Shown one piece after another: positions 29,324 through 37,886 of a stretch of DNA of 64,000 nucleotides; the stretch's first letter is position 1; every line of letters starts with the position of its first letter. The DNA is from Streptomyces sp. CGMCC 4.7035. Its GTDB lineage: Bacteria > Actinomycetota > Actinomycetes > Streptomycetales > Streptomycetaceae. The translations under genes were made by a program, and so were the position numbers. The notes beneath the pieces were generated by a model. That model worked only from the letters and a program-made list of their open reading frames with translations. It made no database searches and was not told the origin of the DNA. The DNA lies in NCBI RefSeq assembly GCF_031583065.1, contig NZ_CP134053.1:1-64000 (forward strand), written 5' to 3'.

Positions 29324-30765
29324 GGGCGGACCACCTGGGTCATCTCGGCGTCGGGGTTGGGGGCGGGGGACGGGGCGGGACGGCGCGCGGTGTCGCTGAT
29401 GCGGATCAGGATGCCGATCAGCGCCCAGTTGGCGATGACGGAGGAACCGCCGTACGCGAGGAACGGCATCGTCATACCGGTCAGCGGGATCAGGCCCATG
29501 ACGCCACCGGCGACGACGAAGACCTGGAGCGCGAAGGCGCCCGAGAGGCCGATCGCGAGCAGCTTGCCGAACGGGTCGCGGGCGGCGAGGGCGGTGCGCA
29601 CGCCGCGCTCCACGATCAGCCCGTAGATCAGCAGGATCGCCATGATGCCGGCCAGGCCCAGTTCCTCGCCGAACGTGGCGAGGATGAAGTCGGAGTTGGC
29701 GGCGAACCGGATGAGCTCGGAGTGGCCCTGGCCCCATCCGGTGCCGAGAGTGCCGCCGGAGCCGAACGCCCACAGGGCCTGCATGGCCTGCTCGGAGTGG
29801 ACGATGCCGTCCTTGACTCCGGCCTGGCTGGCCTTGTACTCGCCCAACGGGTTGAGCCAGGCCTGGACACGCGTCTGGATGTGCGGTTCGAAGCTCGCCA
29901 CGCCGACGGCGCCGACCGCGGACATCAGCAGACCGAAGACGATCCAGCTGGTCCGCTCGGTGGCGACGTACAGCATGATGACGAACATTCCGAAGAACAG
30001 CAGCGACGTACCGAGGTCGGTCTCGAAGACCAGGATGAGGATCGAGATTCCCCAGACGACCAGGATCGGGCCGAGGTCGCGGCCACGCGGCAGGTACAGG
30101 CCCATGAAGCGGCGGCTGGCCAGGGCCAGCGCGTCCCGCTTCACCATCAGATAGCCGGCGAAGAAGATCGCCAGCACGATCTTGGCGAACTCACCGGGCT
30201 GGATGGTGAAACTGCCGATCTGGATCCAGATCTTGGCGCCGAAGACGTCGGCACCGAGGCCCGGCACCAGCGGAAGCAGCAGCAGGACCAGCGCGCCGGC
30301 CATGGAGATGTAGGTGTAACGCTGCAGGACTCGGTGGTCCTTGAGGAAGACCAGCACGGCGACGAAGAGCGCGATGCCCATCGCCGTGTAGATCAGCTGT
30401 TTGCTCGCCTTGTCGCCGGCCACGTCGATGGACTGCAGCAGCTTGGACTGGTCGAGCCGCCAGATCGCGACCAGACCGAGCCCGTTCAGCAGCGTGGCCA
30501 GCGGCAGCAGCAGCGGGTCCGCGTACGGGGCGAACTTCCGTACGACGAGATGGCCGATGCCGGCCAGCAGGCCGAGGCCGACGCCGTAGCTCAGCAGGCC
30601 GGCCGGCACCTTGTTGTCGATGGCGAGGCCCACGTTGGCGTAGGCGAACACCGGGATGGCCACGGCGAACACCAGCAACGCCAGTTCGGTGTTGCGGCGG
30701 CTCGGTGTGCCGATCGAGCCGATCGTGGACGTGTGATGTGTCGTCGCGTTCGTACTGCTGCTCAT
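29320..30765 (-). CDS. rodA: SEDS-family peptidoglycan glycosyltransferase (RodA/FtsW type)
   Basis: 481 residues with about ten membrane helices. SEDS signatures include QPGEFAKIVLAIFFAGYL, DLGTSLLFFGMFVIML and, near the C-terminus, GLIPLTGMTMPFLAYGGSSV. The family polymerises lipid II into glycan strands. Its stop overlaps the pbpA start, as for a cognate SEDS-PBP pair. The mycobacterial locus pstP-rodA-pbpA-pknA-pknB has the same logic, hence the rodA symbol; ftsW-like naming is also used. Confidence 0.92.
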   Translation of the reverse strand: MSSSTNATTHHTSTIGSIGTPSRRNTELALLVFAVAIPVFAYANVGLAIDNKVPAGLLSYGVGLGLLAGIGHLVVRKFAPYADPLLLPLATLLNGLGLVAIWRLDQSKLLQSIDVAGDKASKQLIYTAMGIALFVAVLVFLKDHRVLQRYTYISMAGALVLLLLPLVPGLGADVFGAKIWIQIGSFTIQPGEFAKIVLAIFFAGYLMVKRDALALASRRFMGLYLPRGRDLGPILVVWGISILILVFETDLGTSLLFFGMFVIMLYVATERTSWIVFGLLMSAVGAVGVASFEPHIQTRVQAWLNPLGEYKASQAGVKDGIVHSEQAMQALWAFGSGGTLGTGWGQGHSELIRFAANSDFILATFGEELGLAGIMAILLIYGLIVERGVRTALAARDPFGKLLAIGLSGAFALQVFVVAGGVMGLIPLTGMTMPFLAYGGSSVIANWALIGILIRISDTARRPAPSPAPNPDAEMTQVVRP

Positions 30766-30792
30766 GGTGTGACAGGGCCCCTCACGGCTTGC

Positions 30793-32331
30793 TTACTGCT
30801 TACCGCACAGTGAGACGACCTTCTGCTCTTCCTCCGAGAGGCCGGCGCCGGGCGTGGAAGTGGGAGTGGGTGCGGTCTGGGTCTTCTTCCCCGACGCCGA
30901 CGGGTTCGGAGACGGGGACGATGTGGCCTTGGACGTAAAGGAGGTCTTCGTGGTTCCCGTGGTGCCGCCGGCCTGGCCTTCGCCGGTCTTGGCGTTGTTC
31001 CCGCTCTCGGCCTGGGTGCGTGCGTTCTCCTTCTTGCACGCGGACGCCTGCACGGCCAGCTCGGAGATCTTCGACTGGGCCGCCTTGAGATCGCCCTCGG
31101 CGATGGTCGCCTTGACCTGCTTCTGCTGGTACGGAGGCAGGTACTTGAGTTCGATCTCGGGGTGGTCCTTCTCCACCTTCGACAGCGACACCCAGGCCAG
31201 GTCCTGGCTGATGCCCCGGTACAGCGCGACGTGCTCGCCGTTCGTCCCGACGTAGAACTGCGTCTGCGTCCACCGGTAGCCGCCGTAGGACCCGCCGCCG
31301 ATGACGGCGAGCGCGAGGACCGTGTAGAAGGACCTCTTCAGCCACTTGCGGCCCTTCTTCGGCTTGACGAAGTCCTCGTCGGTGTAGCCGTCGAAGCCGT
31401 CCGCCGGGATGTACCCGGTGGTGTCGCCGCTGCCGGGCGGGCCGAACTCGCCCCCGCCGCCGTGCCCGTGGCCCTGGCGGCCCAGACCGGAGGCGCGGCC
31501 CGCGGGCGTCTGCATGATGCCGTTGTCGTGCAGGTGGAGCTGGTTCTCGGCGACCGCGCCCACCACGACCGGGGTGTCGGACAGGTGTTGCGCGAGGGTG
31601 TCCCCGGTGTCCAGGTCGAGGACGTCGGCCACGATGACCGTGATGTTGTCCGGGCCGCCGCCACGCAGCGCGAGCTGGATCAGCTCCTGCACGGTCTCCT
31701 GCGGGCCGTGGTAGCCGGCGAGGGTCTCCTCCATCGTCTGGTGGGAGACGACCCCGGACAACCCGTCGGAACAGATCAGATACCGGTCACCGGCGCGCAC
31801 CTCACGGATGGACAGGTCGGGCTCGACGTGGTCACCGCTGCCGAGCGCCCGCATGAGGAGCGACCGCTGCGGGTGGGTCGTGGCCTCCTCCTCCGTGATC
31901 CGGCCCTCGTCGACCAGCCGCTGCACCCAGGTGTGGTCCTGCGTGATCTGGGTGAGGACGCCGTCGCGCAGCAGATAGGCGCGGGAGTCGCCGACGTGGA
32001 CGAGCCCGAGCCGCTGACCGGTCCACAGCAGCGCGGTGAGCGTGGTCCCCATGCCCTCGAGCTGGGGGTCCTCCTCGACCATCGCGCGCAGCTGGTCATT
32101 GGCGCGCTGCACCGCCGTACCGAGCGAGGTGAGGATGTCGGAGCCCGGGATGTCGTCGTCGAGCGCGACGATGGTCGAGATCACCTCGGAGGAGGCGACC
32201 TCGCCGGCGGCCTGGCCGCCCATCCCGTCGGCGATCGCGAGCAGGCGCGGACCGGCGTAACCGGAGTCCTCGTTGCCCTCGCGGATCATGCCTTTGTGCG
32301 ATCCGGCGGCGAAGCGCAGTGACAGACTCAT
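30793..32331 (-). CDS. pstP: PP2C-family Ser/Thr protein phosphatase (PstP type)
   Basis: 512 residues from ATG 32331 (MSLSLRFAAGSHKGMIREGN), preferred over ATG 32361 because GAGGTG lies just upstream. The PP2C domain (1-240) has metal-binding Asp in IADGMGGQAAGEV, GDSRAYLLRDG, CSDGLSGVVS and GGPDNITVIVAD. A membrane helix follows near residue 345 (SFYTVLALAVIGGGSYGGYR), then an extracellular Ser/Thr/Pro-rich tail with a helical part. It reverses the phosphorylation made by PknB and related kinases. rodA follows after 27 bases. Confidence 0.94.
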   Translation of the reverse strand: MSLSLRFAAGSHKGMIREGNEDSGYAGPRLLAIADGMGGQAAGEVASSEVISTIVALDDDIPGSDILTSLGTAVQRANDQLRAMVEEDPQLEGMGTTLTALLWTGQRLGLVHVGDSRAYLLRDGVLTQITQDHTWVQRLVDEGRITEEEATTHPQRSLLMRALGSGDHVEPDLSIREVRAGDRYLICSDGLSGVVSHQTMEETLAGYHGPQETVQELIQLALRGGGPDNITVIVADVLDLDTGDTLAQHLSDTPVVVGAVAENQLHLHDNGIMQTPAGRASGLGRQGHGHGGGGEFGPPGSGDTTGYIPADGFDGYTDEDFVKPKKGRKWLKRSFYTVLALAVIGGGSYGGYRWTQTQFYVGTNGEHVALYRGISQDLAWVSLSKVEKDHPEIELKYLPPYQQKQVKATIAEGDLKAAQSKISELAVQASACKKENARTQAESGNNAKTGEGQAGGTTGTTKTSFTSKATSSPSPNPSASGKKTQTAPTPTSTPGAGLSEEEQKVVSLCGKQ

Positions 32332-32451
32332 GTGCACCTCGCCCGTCGGCTCCGGGTACATCCGCACGGTGCCCACCCTCCGGTCGGGAGCGCGCCGGGA
32401 CCCTGGGTGTGGGCCGCCGCTGCGTGCTCGCTCCGCTCGCTCATTGTTGTT

Positions 32452-32964
32452 CTACTTCCGCAGCTCGATGACGGTCTTGCCGATGCGGATCGGCGCGCCC
32501 AGCGGAATCGGTGTGGGGGTCGTCAGCCGGTTCCGGTCGAGGTACGTGCCGTTGGTGGACCCGAGGTCCTCGACGATCCACTGGCCGTCCCGGTCGGGGT
32601 AGATCCGGGCGTGCCGACTGGAGGCGTAGTCGTCGTCCAGCACGATGGTGCTGTCGTGCGCACGGCCCAGCGTGATGGTCTGGCCCTGCAGCGCGACCGT
32701 CGTCCCCGTCAGGGAGCCCTCCGAGACGACCAGCTTGGTCGGGGCGCCGCGGCGCTGACGGCCACCGCTGGGCTGCTGACGCTGCGGCGGGGGCGCCGCC
32801 TGGCGTGGGGCCTGCTGGGGCCGCCCGCTGTCCCTGCGCGAGCCGCGCTGTGTGACGCGCGTACCGAACAGGTCGCTGCGGATGACCTGCACGGCCACGA
32901 TCACGAACAGCCACAGTACGGCCAGGAAACCCAGCCGCATGACCGTGAGGGTCAGCTCTGACAT
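32452..32964 (-). CDS. fhaB: FHA-domain protein FhaB/FipA type
   Basis: 170 residues with one N-terminal membrane helix (VMRLGFLAVLWLFVIVAVQV), a disordered Gln/Arg/Pro-rich linker, and a C-terminal FHA domain (ITLGRAHDSTIVLDDDYASS, then SRHARIYPD and LGSTNGTYLD). FHA domains bind phosphothreonine, here presumably on PknB-family targets. In mycobacteria FipA/FhaB works in division. Ten bases separate it from fhaA. Confidence 0.93.
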   Translation of the reverse strand: MSELTLTVMRLGFLAVLWLFVIVAVQVIRSDLFGTRVTQRGSRRDSGRPQQAPRQAAPPPQRQQPSGGRQRRGAPTKLVVSEGSLTGTTVALQGQTITLGRAHDSTIVLDDDYASSRHARIYPDRDGQWIVEDLGSTNGTYLDRNRLTTPTPIPLGAPIRIGKTVIELRK

Positions 32965-32974
32965 TGCCCCCGCT

Positions 32975-33820
32975 TCACCCTTCGGCTTGCCGGTAAATGA
33001 TGGTGGTGCTGCCCACGACGATCCGCGAGCCGTCGCGGAGCGTAGCGCGGGTGGTGTGCTGCCCGTCCACCACGATGCCGTTGGTGGACCCGAGATCCTG
33101 GATCGTCGAGGGCGTTCCGGTCCGGATCTCGCAGTGCCGGCGCGACACGCCGGGGTCGTCGATCCGCACGTCGGCGTCGGTGCTGCGGCCCAGCACCAGC
33201 GTGGCGCGGGAGATCTGATGGCGGGTGCCGTTGATCTCGATCCAGTAGCGCGTGCGCCCGCCCGCCATGGGTGCGGCCGGGGGCCGCTGGCCGTAAGGAG
33301 CGGCGCCGGGGCGTCCGCCGGGCGGCGGCGCGGACGGCATGGGAGGAGCGCCCGAGGGCGCGGCGGCCGGAGGATAGCCGTAGCCACCCGGAGCGCCGGG
33401 GCCCTGCCGCCCCGCCGGGGCGGACGCGGGAGCCTGCTGGTTGGTGGAGGAGGCGAGCGTACGGCTGCGCACCCGGTACAGACCGGTGTCGAGGTCGTCC
33501 GCCTTCTCCAGATGGACCTTGATGGGGCCCATGAAGGTGTAGCGCTGCTGCTTGGCGTAGTCGCGCACCATGCCGGCCAGCTCGTCGCCGAGCTGACCGG
33601 AGTAGGGGCTGAGTCGCTCGTAGTCCGGCGTGCTCAGCTCCACGATGAAGTCGTTGGGGACGACGGTCCGGTCGCGGTTCCAGATGGTCGCGTTGTTGTC
33701 GCACTCGCGCTGGAGCGCACCGGCGATCTCCACTGGCTGGACCTCGGACTTGAACACCTTGGCGAAGGTGCCGTTGACCAGACCTTCGAGACGCTGCTCG
33801 AAACGCTTCAGGACTCCCAT
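32975..33820 (-). CDS. fhaA: FhaA: DUF3662 and FHA domain protein
   Basis: 281 residues. The N-terminal DUF3662 domain (MGVLKRFEQRLEGLVNGTFA, then VQPVEIAGALQRECDN) is followed by a Pro/Gly/Ala-rich linker (about 130-190) and a C-terminal FHA domain (LVLGRSTDADVRIDDPGVSR, then RRHCEI and LGSTNGIVVDG). In mycobacteria FhaA binds the pseudokinase MviN/MurJ to regulate lipid II export. It is the first gene of the minus-strand signalling group; GGAGGTGCC is its ribosome site. Confidence 0.94.
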   Translation of the reverse strand: MGVLKRFEQRLEGLVNGTFAKVFKSEVQPVEIAGALQRECDNNATIWNRDRTVVPNDFIVELSTPDYERLSPYSGQLGDELAGMVRDYAKQQRYTFMGPIKVHLEKADDLDTGLYRVRSRTLASSTNQQAPASAPAGRQGPGAPGGYGYPPAAAPSGAPPMPSAPPPGGRPGAAPYGQRPPAAPMAGGRTRYWIEINGTRHQISRATLVLGRSTDADVRIDDPGVSRRHCEIRTGTPSTIQDLGSTNGIVVDGQHTTRATLRDGSRIVVGSTTIIYRQAEG

Positions 33821-34619
33821 GGGGCACCTCCTCCGTTGCTGCCGTCCTGCGTACTGCTTACCTGGTACTGCTTACTGATCGTATCCACGCGCCGGAAAAT
33901 CGGCTGGTTCCCCCTGTCGGCCCTGTCGACGGGTGTCGACGCCTCCGAAGTTCCCTCCGGACGACCTGTTCGAACTCCTTTCGGACGTACTCCTCGGACG
34001 TTGTCCGCGGAGGTACTCCTGACATGGATCGTAGAGGCGGCCGCAGACCAGTGTCCCGCACCTGACTGTGGACCCGGTCCTTCTCCTGGGGAGATGCCTG
34101 GGACCGGTACGAGGTTGATACGTGAACAGGTACGCGTTGAGACGTGAACAGACGGGTGTGGGGGCGGGCGGGACGGGTGTGGGGAACGGGGGCGGATGGG
34201 CGGGTGGGGACGCGGGCACGACGGGCGTGGAGACGCGGGCACGACGGGCGTGGGGACGCGGACGCGGACGGGGGCGTGGCGATGCGAGCAGGCGGACGTG
34301 GCCATGTGAGCAGGCGGACGTGACGACAGGGACTGGTCCGCGTGGAGACGTGGGGTGGCGCGAGGCACCGCGGGTTCGGGGGCGGTGTGGGGGGCGTGCT
34401 GGGCATGCAGGGGGCGTTCGCGCTCGTCGGGTGCCGGGGCCGGGTCGCGGTCGTCGAGGGGCGACCCGGGTCGTGGCTGGTCGGCCGGGAGTTTCCCGGG
34501 GCGGGCCGGGCTGCCCGGCAAGAAAGGGATGTGAACCCACCCTCTCCAGCGTGCTAATGTTCTGGATGTCGGAAGGCGCCAGCACCGAAAAGGGGCGGGA
34601 GCCGGAAGACACACCCAAT
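33821..34619. other. Long non-coding gap between fhaA and tRNA-Leu, with G-rich repeats
   Basis: About 800 bp without a credible gene. 34140-34290 carries imperfect repeats of GACGGGCGTGGGGACGCGGG and related units. Near 34130-34150 the sequence TACGTGAACAG/ACGTGAACAG is repeated. The fhaA promoter should lie near 33850-34020 but I cannot place it. Open frames here are long only because the strand is extremely G-rich and translate to low-complexity Arg/Gly/Thr. Confidence 0.55.
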
Positions 34620-34706
34620 GCGCGGGTGGCGGAATAGGCAGACGCGCTGGATTCAGGTTCCAGTGCCCGCAAGGGCGTGGGGGTTCAACTCCCCCCTCGC
34701 GCACCA
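34620..34706 (+). tRNA. tRNA-Leu (anticodon CAG), CCA encoded
   Basis: A class II tRNA with a long variable arm. The acceptor GCGCGGG pairs with CTCGCGC (one G-T). The anticodon stem CTGGA/TCCAG carries loop TTCAGGT with CAG at 34654-34656. The variable arm is TGCCCGCAAGGGCGT and the T loop GGTTCAACTCC. Discriminator A and CCA are encoded. Confidence 0.95.
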
Positions 34707-34709
34707 CGA

Positions 34710-34748
34710 CGAAACGGTCGTCATCGGTTCCCGATGGCGGCCGTTTCG
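34710..34748 (+). terminator. Terminator after tRNA-Leu
   Basis: CGAAACGGTCGTCATCGG pairs with CCGATGGCGGCCGTTTCG (two G-T pairs) around loop TTC, four bases after the tRNA CCA. Confidence 0.85.
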
Positions 34749-34868
34749 CTATGCGGGCGGCCGTGTCTCCATACGAGGAAACCGGGCCTGCCGCAAGCCC
34801 AGGTGTGAGGAAGCTCTCAACTCTTGGCCTGTCCGTTTCACGGGGTGGGCGTACCGGCGCCGCCGAGG

Positions 34869-34877
34869 TTATCCACA
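34869..34877 (+). promoter_or_regulatory. Isolated perfect DnaA box
   Basis: TTATCCACA in the 210-bp gap between the tRNA-Leu terminator and the DUF2252 gene, about 90 bases upstream of the GTG start. It could regulate that gene or be incidental. Confidence 0.45.
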
Positions 34878-34964
34878 GGGTCTGACGCGCCTCGGCGCCC
34901 CGCTGTACGGTCGTCGGCAGTTGATGTTCGTACGGCTGCGTGGACAACGGGGGAGGCGGTCGGT

Positions 34965-36395
34965 GTGACCGAGGTCGGTGCGGAGGCCGGGGCGGCGGTG
35001 CCACGGCAGGCATCCAGGATTTCCGCGGTGCGGGGCTTCGCGCGGTGGCCGGCGCAGGGCTCGCCCAAGGACGAGGGCAAGGCGCTGCGTACGCGGGTGC
35101 GCCGCTCGGCGCACGCCGAGACGGAAGCGGACGTCGACCGCCCGGACGCGGTCACCGCGGTCGAGGAGTCCAACCGCGGCCGGATCCCCGAGCTCACCCC
35201 GATACGCGTCGGCAGGATGGCCGCCACGCCCTTCGCGTTCCTGCGCGGCTCGGCGGGCCTCATGGCGTACGACCTCGCGCGCACCCCGATGACCGGCATC
35301 GGCGCCCAGATCTGCGGCGACGCCCACGCGGCGAACTTCGGCCTGTACGGGGACGCGCGCGGCGGACTGGTCATCGACCTGAACGACTTCGACGAGACGG
35401 TGTACGGCCCCTGGGAGTGGGACCTCAAGCGCCTCGCCACCTCACTGGTACTCGCCGGCCGCGAGGCGGGAGCCGACAAGGACACGTGCCGGCAGGCGGC
35501 GCACGACGCGGTCGGCGCGTACCGGCGCACGATGCGCCTGCTGGCCAAGCTCCCGGTCCTCGACGCGTGGAACGCGATTGCCGACGAGGAACTGGTCTCC
35601 CACACGGACGCCCACGATCTGCTGGGCACACTGGAGCGGGTCTCGGAGAAGGCACGGGCCAATACGAGCGGACGGTTCGCGGCCAAGTCGACGGAACCGG
35701 CCGAGGATGGTGGCCGCCGCTTCGTGGACGCACCGCCGGTGCTGCGCCGCATACCGGACGCGGAGGCGGCGGCGGTCGCGGCATCGCTGGAGGAGTATCT
35801 GACGACGCTGTCCGAGGACCGCCTCCCGCTCCTGGCCCGGTACGCGGTACAGGACGTGGCGTTCCGTGTGGTCGGCACGGGCAGTGTGGGCACGCGCTCG
35901 TACGTGGTGCTGCTCCTCGACCATCGCGGTGAACCGCTGATCCTCCAGGTCAAGGAGGCCCGCCCGTCGGCTCTGCTGCCCCATCTGGCCACGGCCGGCC
36001 GTCCGGTGCCGGAGGTGGAGCACGAGGGTCGCCGGGTCGTCCTCGGGCAGAAGCGTATGCAGGTCGTCAGCGACATCCTGCTGGGCTGGACATCGGTTGC
36101 CGGACGCCCGTACCAGGTACGGCAGTTCCGTAACCGTAAGGGCAGTGTCGACCCCGCGGCCCTGGCCGCCGACCAGGTCGACGACTACGCCCGTATGACC
36201 GGGGCGCTCCTGGCCCGCGCCCACGCCCACAGCGCCGACCCGCGTCTGATCTCGGGCTACTGCGGCAAGAGCGAGGAGCTGGACGAGGCGATAGCGACGT
36301 TCGCCGTGGCGTACGCGGACCGCACGGAGGCGGACCATGCGGAGCTGGTGGCGGCGGTGCGGGCTGGGCGGATTGCGGGGGAGATGGGGGTTTGA
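34965..36395 (+). CDS. DUF2252 family protein
   Basis: 476 residues from GTG 34965 after GGGGGAGGCGG. DUF2252 has a protein-kinase-like or aminoglycoside-phosphotransferase-like fold. Visible motifs are RMAATPFAFLRGSAGLMAYD, ICGDAHAANFG, DLNDFDETVYGPWEWDLKRL and QVKEARPSALL. The GDAHAANFG and DLNDFDE pair resembles kinase catalytic and metal-binding motifs, but the substrate is unknown. It stands alone, preceded by a DnaA box. Confidence 0.9.
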   Translation: MTEVGAEAGAAVPRQASRISAVRGFARWPAQGSPKDEGKALRTRVRRSAHAETEADVDRPDAVTAVEESNRGRIPELTPIRVGRMAATPFAFLRGSAGLMAYDLARTPMTGIGAQICGDAHAANFGLYGDARGGLVIDLNDFDETVYGPWEWDLKRLATSLVLAGREAGADKDTCRQAAHDAVGAYRRTMRLLAKLPVLDAWNAIADEELVSHTDAHDLLGTLERVSEKARANTSGRFAAKSTEPAEDGGRRFVDAPPVLRRIPDAEAAAVAASLEEYLTTLSEDRLPLLARYAVQDVAFRVVGTGSVGTRSYVVLLLDHRGEPLILQVKEARPSALLPHLATAGRPVPEVEHEGRRVVLGQKRMQVVSDILLGWTSVAGRPYQVRQFRNRKGSVDPAALAADQVDDYARMTGALLARAHAHSADPRLISGYCGKSEELDEAIATFAVAYADRTEADHAELVAAVRAGRIAGEMGV

Positions 36396-36546
36396 GGGGG
36401 GGCGGGGTGGGAGGGGGGAGGGGGAGGCCCCAACACCCTTCACCTTGGTCCCGAGGTCCTCGGCGAGGTCGTCCGTCGCCCGGCCAACAGCGCCCCGACC
36501 TTGAGGAACCGGCAGATGGTCCTCCGCCGTGTCTTACGCTGGTCCG

Positions 36547-37422
36547 GTGACGACGCCCGAAGCCGAGCAGAGCGAGTCCGTGTCCGGTGCCGAGGAGCAG
36601 GCCGCCCGGAGCGGTGACTCCGGTGAAGCCATGGCCGAGGACGCCAGGGCGCGGCCCGAGGAGCGGCTGGAGCGAGCCGTACGGGCCGCCGAGAACGCGT
36701 TGATCGAGTACGAGATAGCCGTGGAGACCTTCCGCATCGAGGTCGAGAACTTCTCGCGGCTGCACCACCAGAAGCTCGGGCCGATGTACACGCGCCTCGA
36801 CGAACTGGAGGCGGAGATCGCCGAGGAGCGGGCCGCCCGCAGCGGCGACCCGGAGGACATTCGGCGCGCCCACGAGGCACGCGCCCGGGTCATGCCGATG
36901 CCGGGCGTCGAGGAGCTGTTCCACGGCTGGATGGACTCCGACGGGTTGTTCCCGGAGGCCCAGGCCATGCTGACGGACCAGCCCGTACGGACCCCGCCCC
37001 GTGTCCGCCCCAGCGAGGAGGCCCGCAAGCTCTACCGCGAACTCGCGCGCAAGGCCCACCCCGACCTCGCCCAGGACGAGGACGAGCGCATGCGGCGCGA
37101 CGAGTTCATCGCCCGGGTCAACGCCGCGTACGCCCGCGGGGACGAGGCCCTGCTGCGTGAACTCTCCGAGGAGTGGGCCGCCGGCGCCGTTCCGGAGGAG
37201 CGCAAGCCGAGTCGTAGCGAGGAGCTCTACGCCCGCCTCGAATGGCTCGCCCAGCGCAAGGACATGCTCACGCTCGTGGCCCGTGAGCTGGAGGAGAGCG
37301 CGATCGGCTCGATGCTCCGGCTCGCCCAGGACGATCCTGACCGCCTCCTTGAGGAGATCGCGGAGCGGCTGCTGGCCCAGGTGGCGGAGAAGGAAGCCGA
37401 GCTGCAGACGCTGCGCGGCTGA
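36547..37422 (+). CDS. J-domain-like protein with N-terminal coiled coil
   Basis: 291 residues from GTG 36547. Residues 40-110 form a charged coiled coil (ERLERAVRAAENALIEYEIA, then LDELEAEIAEERAARSG). A J-like segment follows with the diagnostic HPD at about residues 171-173 (YRELARKAHPDLAQDEDERM) and VNAAYARGDEALL. J domains stimulate Hsp70 ATPase. The C-terminus is again helical (AERLLAQVAEKEAELQTLRG). Neither zinc-finger nor DnaJ C-terminal domains are present, so it is a specialised DnaK partner of unknown clients. Confidence 0.8.
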   Translation: MTTPEAEQSESVSGAEEQAARSGDSGEAMAEDARARPEERLERAVRAAENALIEYEIAVETFRIEVENFSRLHHQKLGPMYTRLDELEAEIAEERAARSGDPEDIRRAHEARARVMPMPGVEELFHGWMDSDGLFPEAQAMLTDQPVRTPPRVRPSEEARKLYRELARKAHPDLAQDEDERMRRDEFIARVNAAYARGDEALLRELSEEWAAGAVPEERKPSRSEELYARLEWLAQRKDMLTLVARELEESAIGSMLRLAQDDPDRLLEEIAERLLAQVAEKEAELQTLRG

Positions 37423-37490
37423 GGCACGGCGCACGGCGTGATCCATCCGGGCGAGGCGCGTGCGCGCTCTCGTCGGGTAGCGTCGGGGGT

Positions 37491-37838
37491 ATGCATTTCG
37501 GAGCTGGTGTGCCCACGGTCGAGGTCGCGGACCTCAAGGACGACGACTTCCTGCTGGATGTCCGCGAGGACGACGAGTGGCAGGCCGGTCACGCTGCGGG
37601 GGCGCTGCACATTCCCATCAGTGAGTTCGTCGCGCGGTACGGCGAGTTCACGGAGGCGGCGCCGCAGGACGGCAGGGTCCATGTGATCTGCCGCTCCGGT
37701 GGCCGCTCGGCCCAGGTCGCGATGTATCTGGTCCAGCAGGGCATTGACGCGGTGAACGTCGACGGCGGTATGCAGGTCTGGGCCGCCGAGGGCCGCCCCG
37801 TCGTGGACGACAAGGGCGAACCCGGCTTCGTGCTGTAG
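37491..37838 (+). CDS. Rhodanese-like domain protein
   Basis: A single-domain rhodanese of 115 residues. The family features are DFLLDVREDDEWQAGHAAGA, the persulfide-forming Cys in VICRSGGRSAQVA, and NVDGGMQVWAAEGRPVV. It would transfer sulfane sulfur or act in thiol redox chemistry in the cytoplasm; the partner is unknown. It follows the J-domain gene by 68 bases and is convergent with the acyl-CoA dehydrogenase. Confidence 0.92.
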   Translation: MHFGAGVPTVEVADLKDDDFLLDVREDDEWQAGHAAGALHIPISEFVARYGEFTEAAPQDGRVHVICRSGGRSAQVAMYLVQQGIDAVNVDGGMQVWAAEGRPVVDDKGEPGFVL

Positions 37839-37886
37839 GGCGCGCCCGGGCCTGGCCCGGGCAAGCCGTCCCGCTGACCCCGGCGC

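Noticed and set aside
34122..34637. Plus-strand frame of 171 codons before tRNA-Leu
   Set aside because: Runs through G-rich tandem repeats and into the tRNA; no start signal and low-complexity product.
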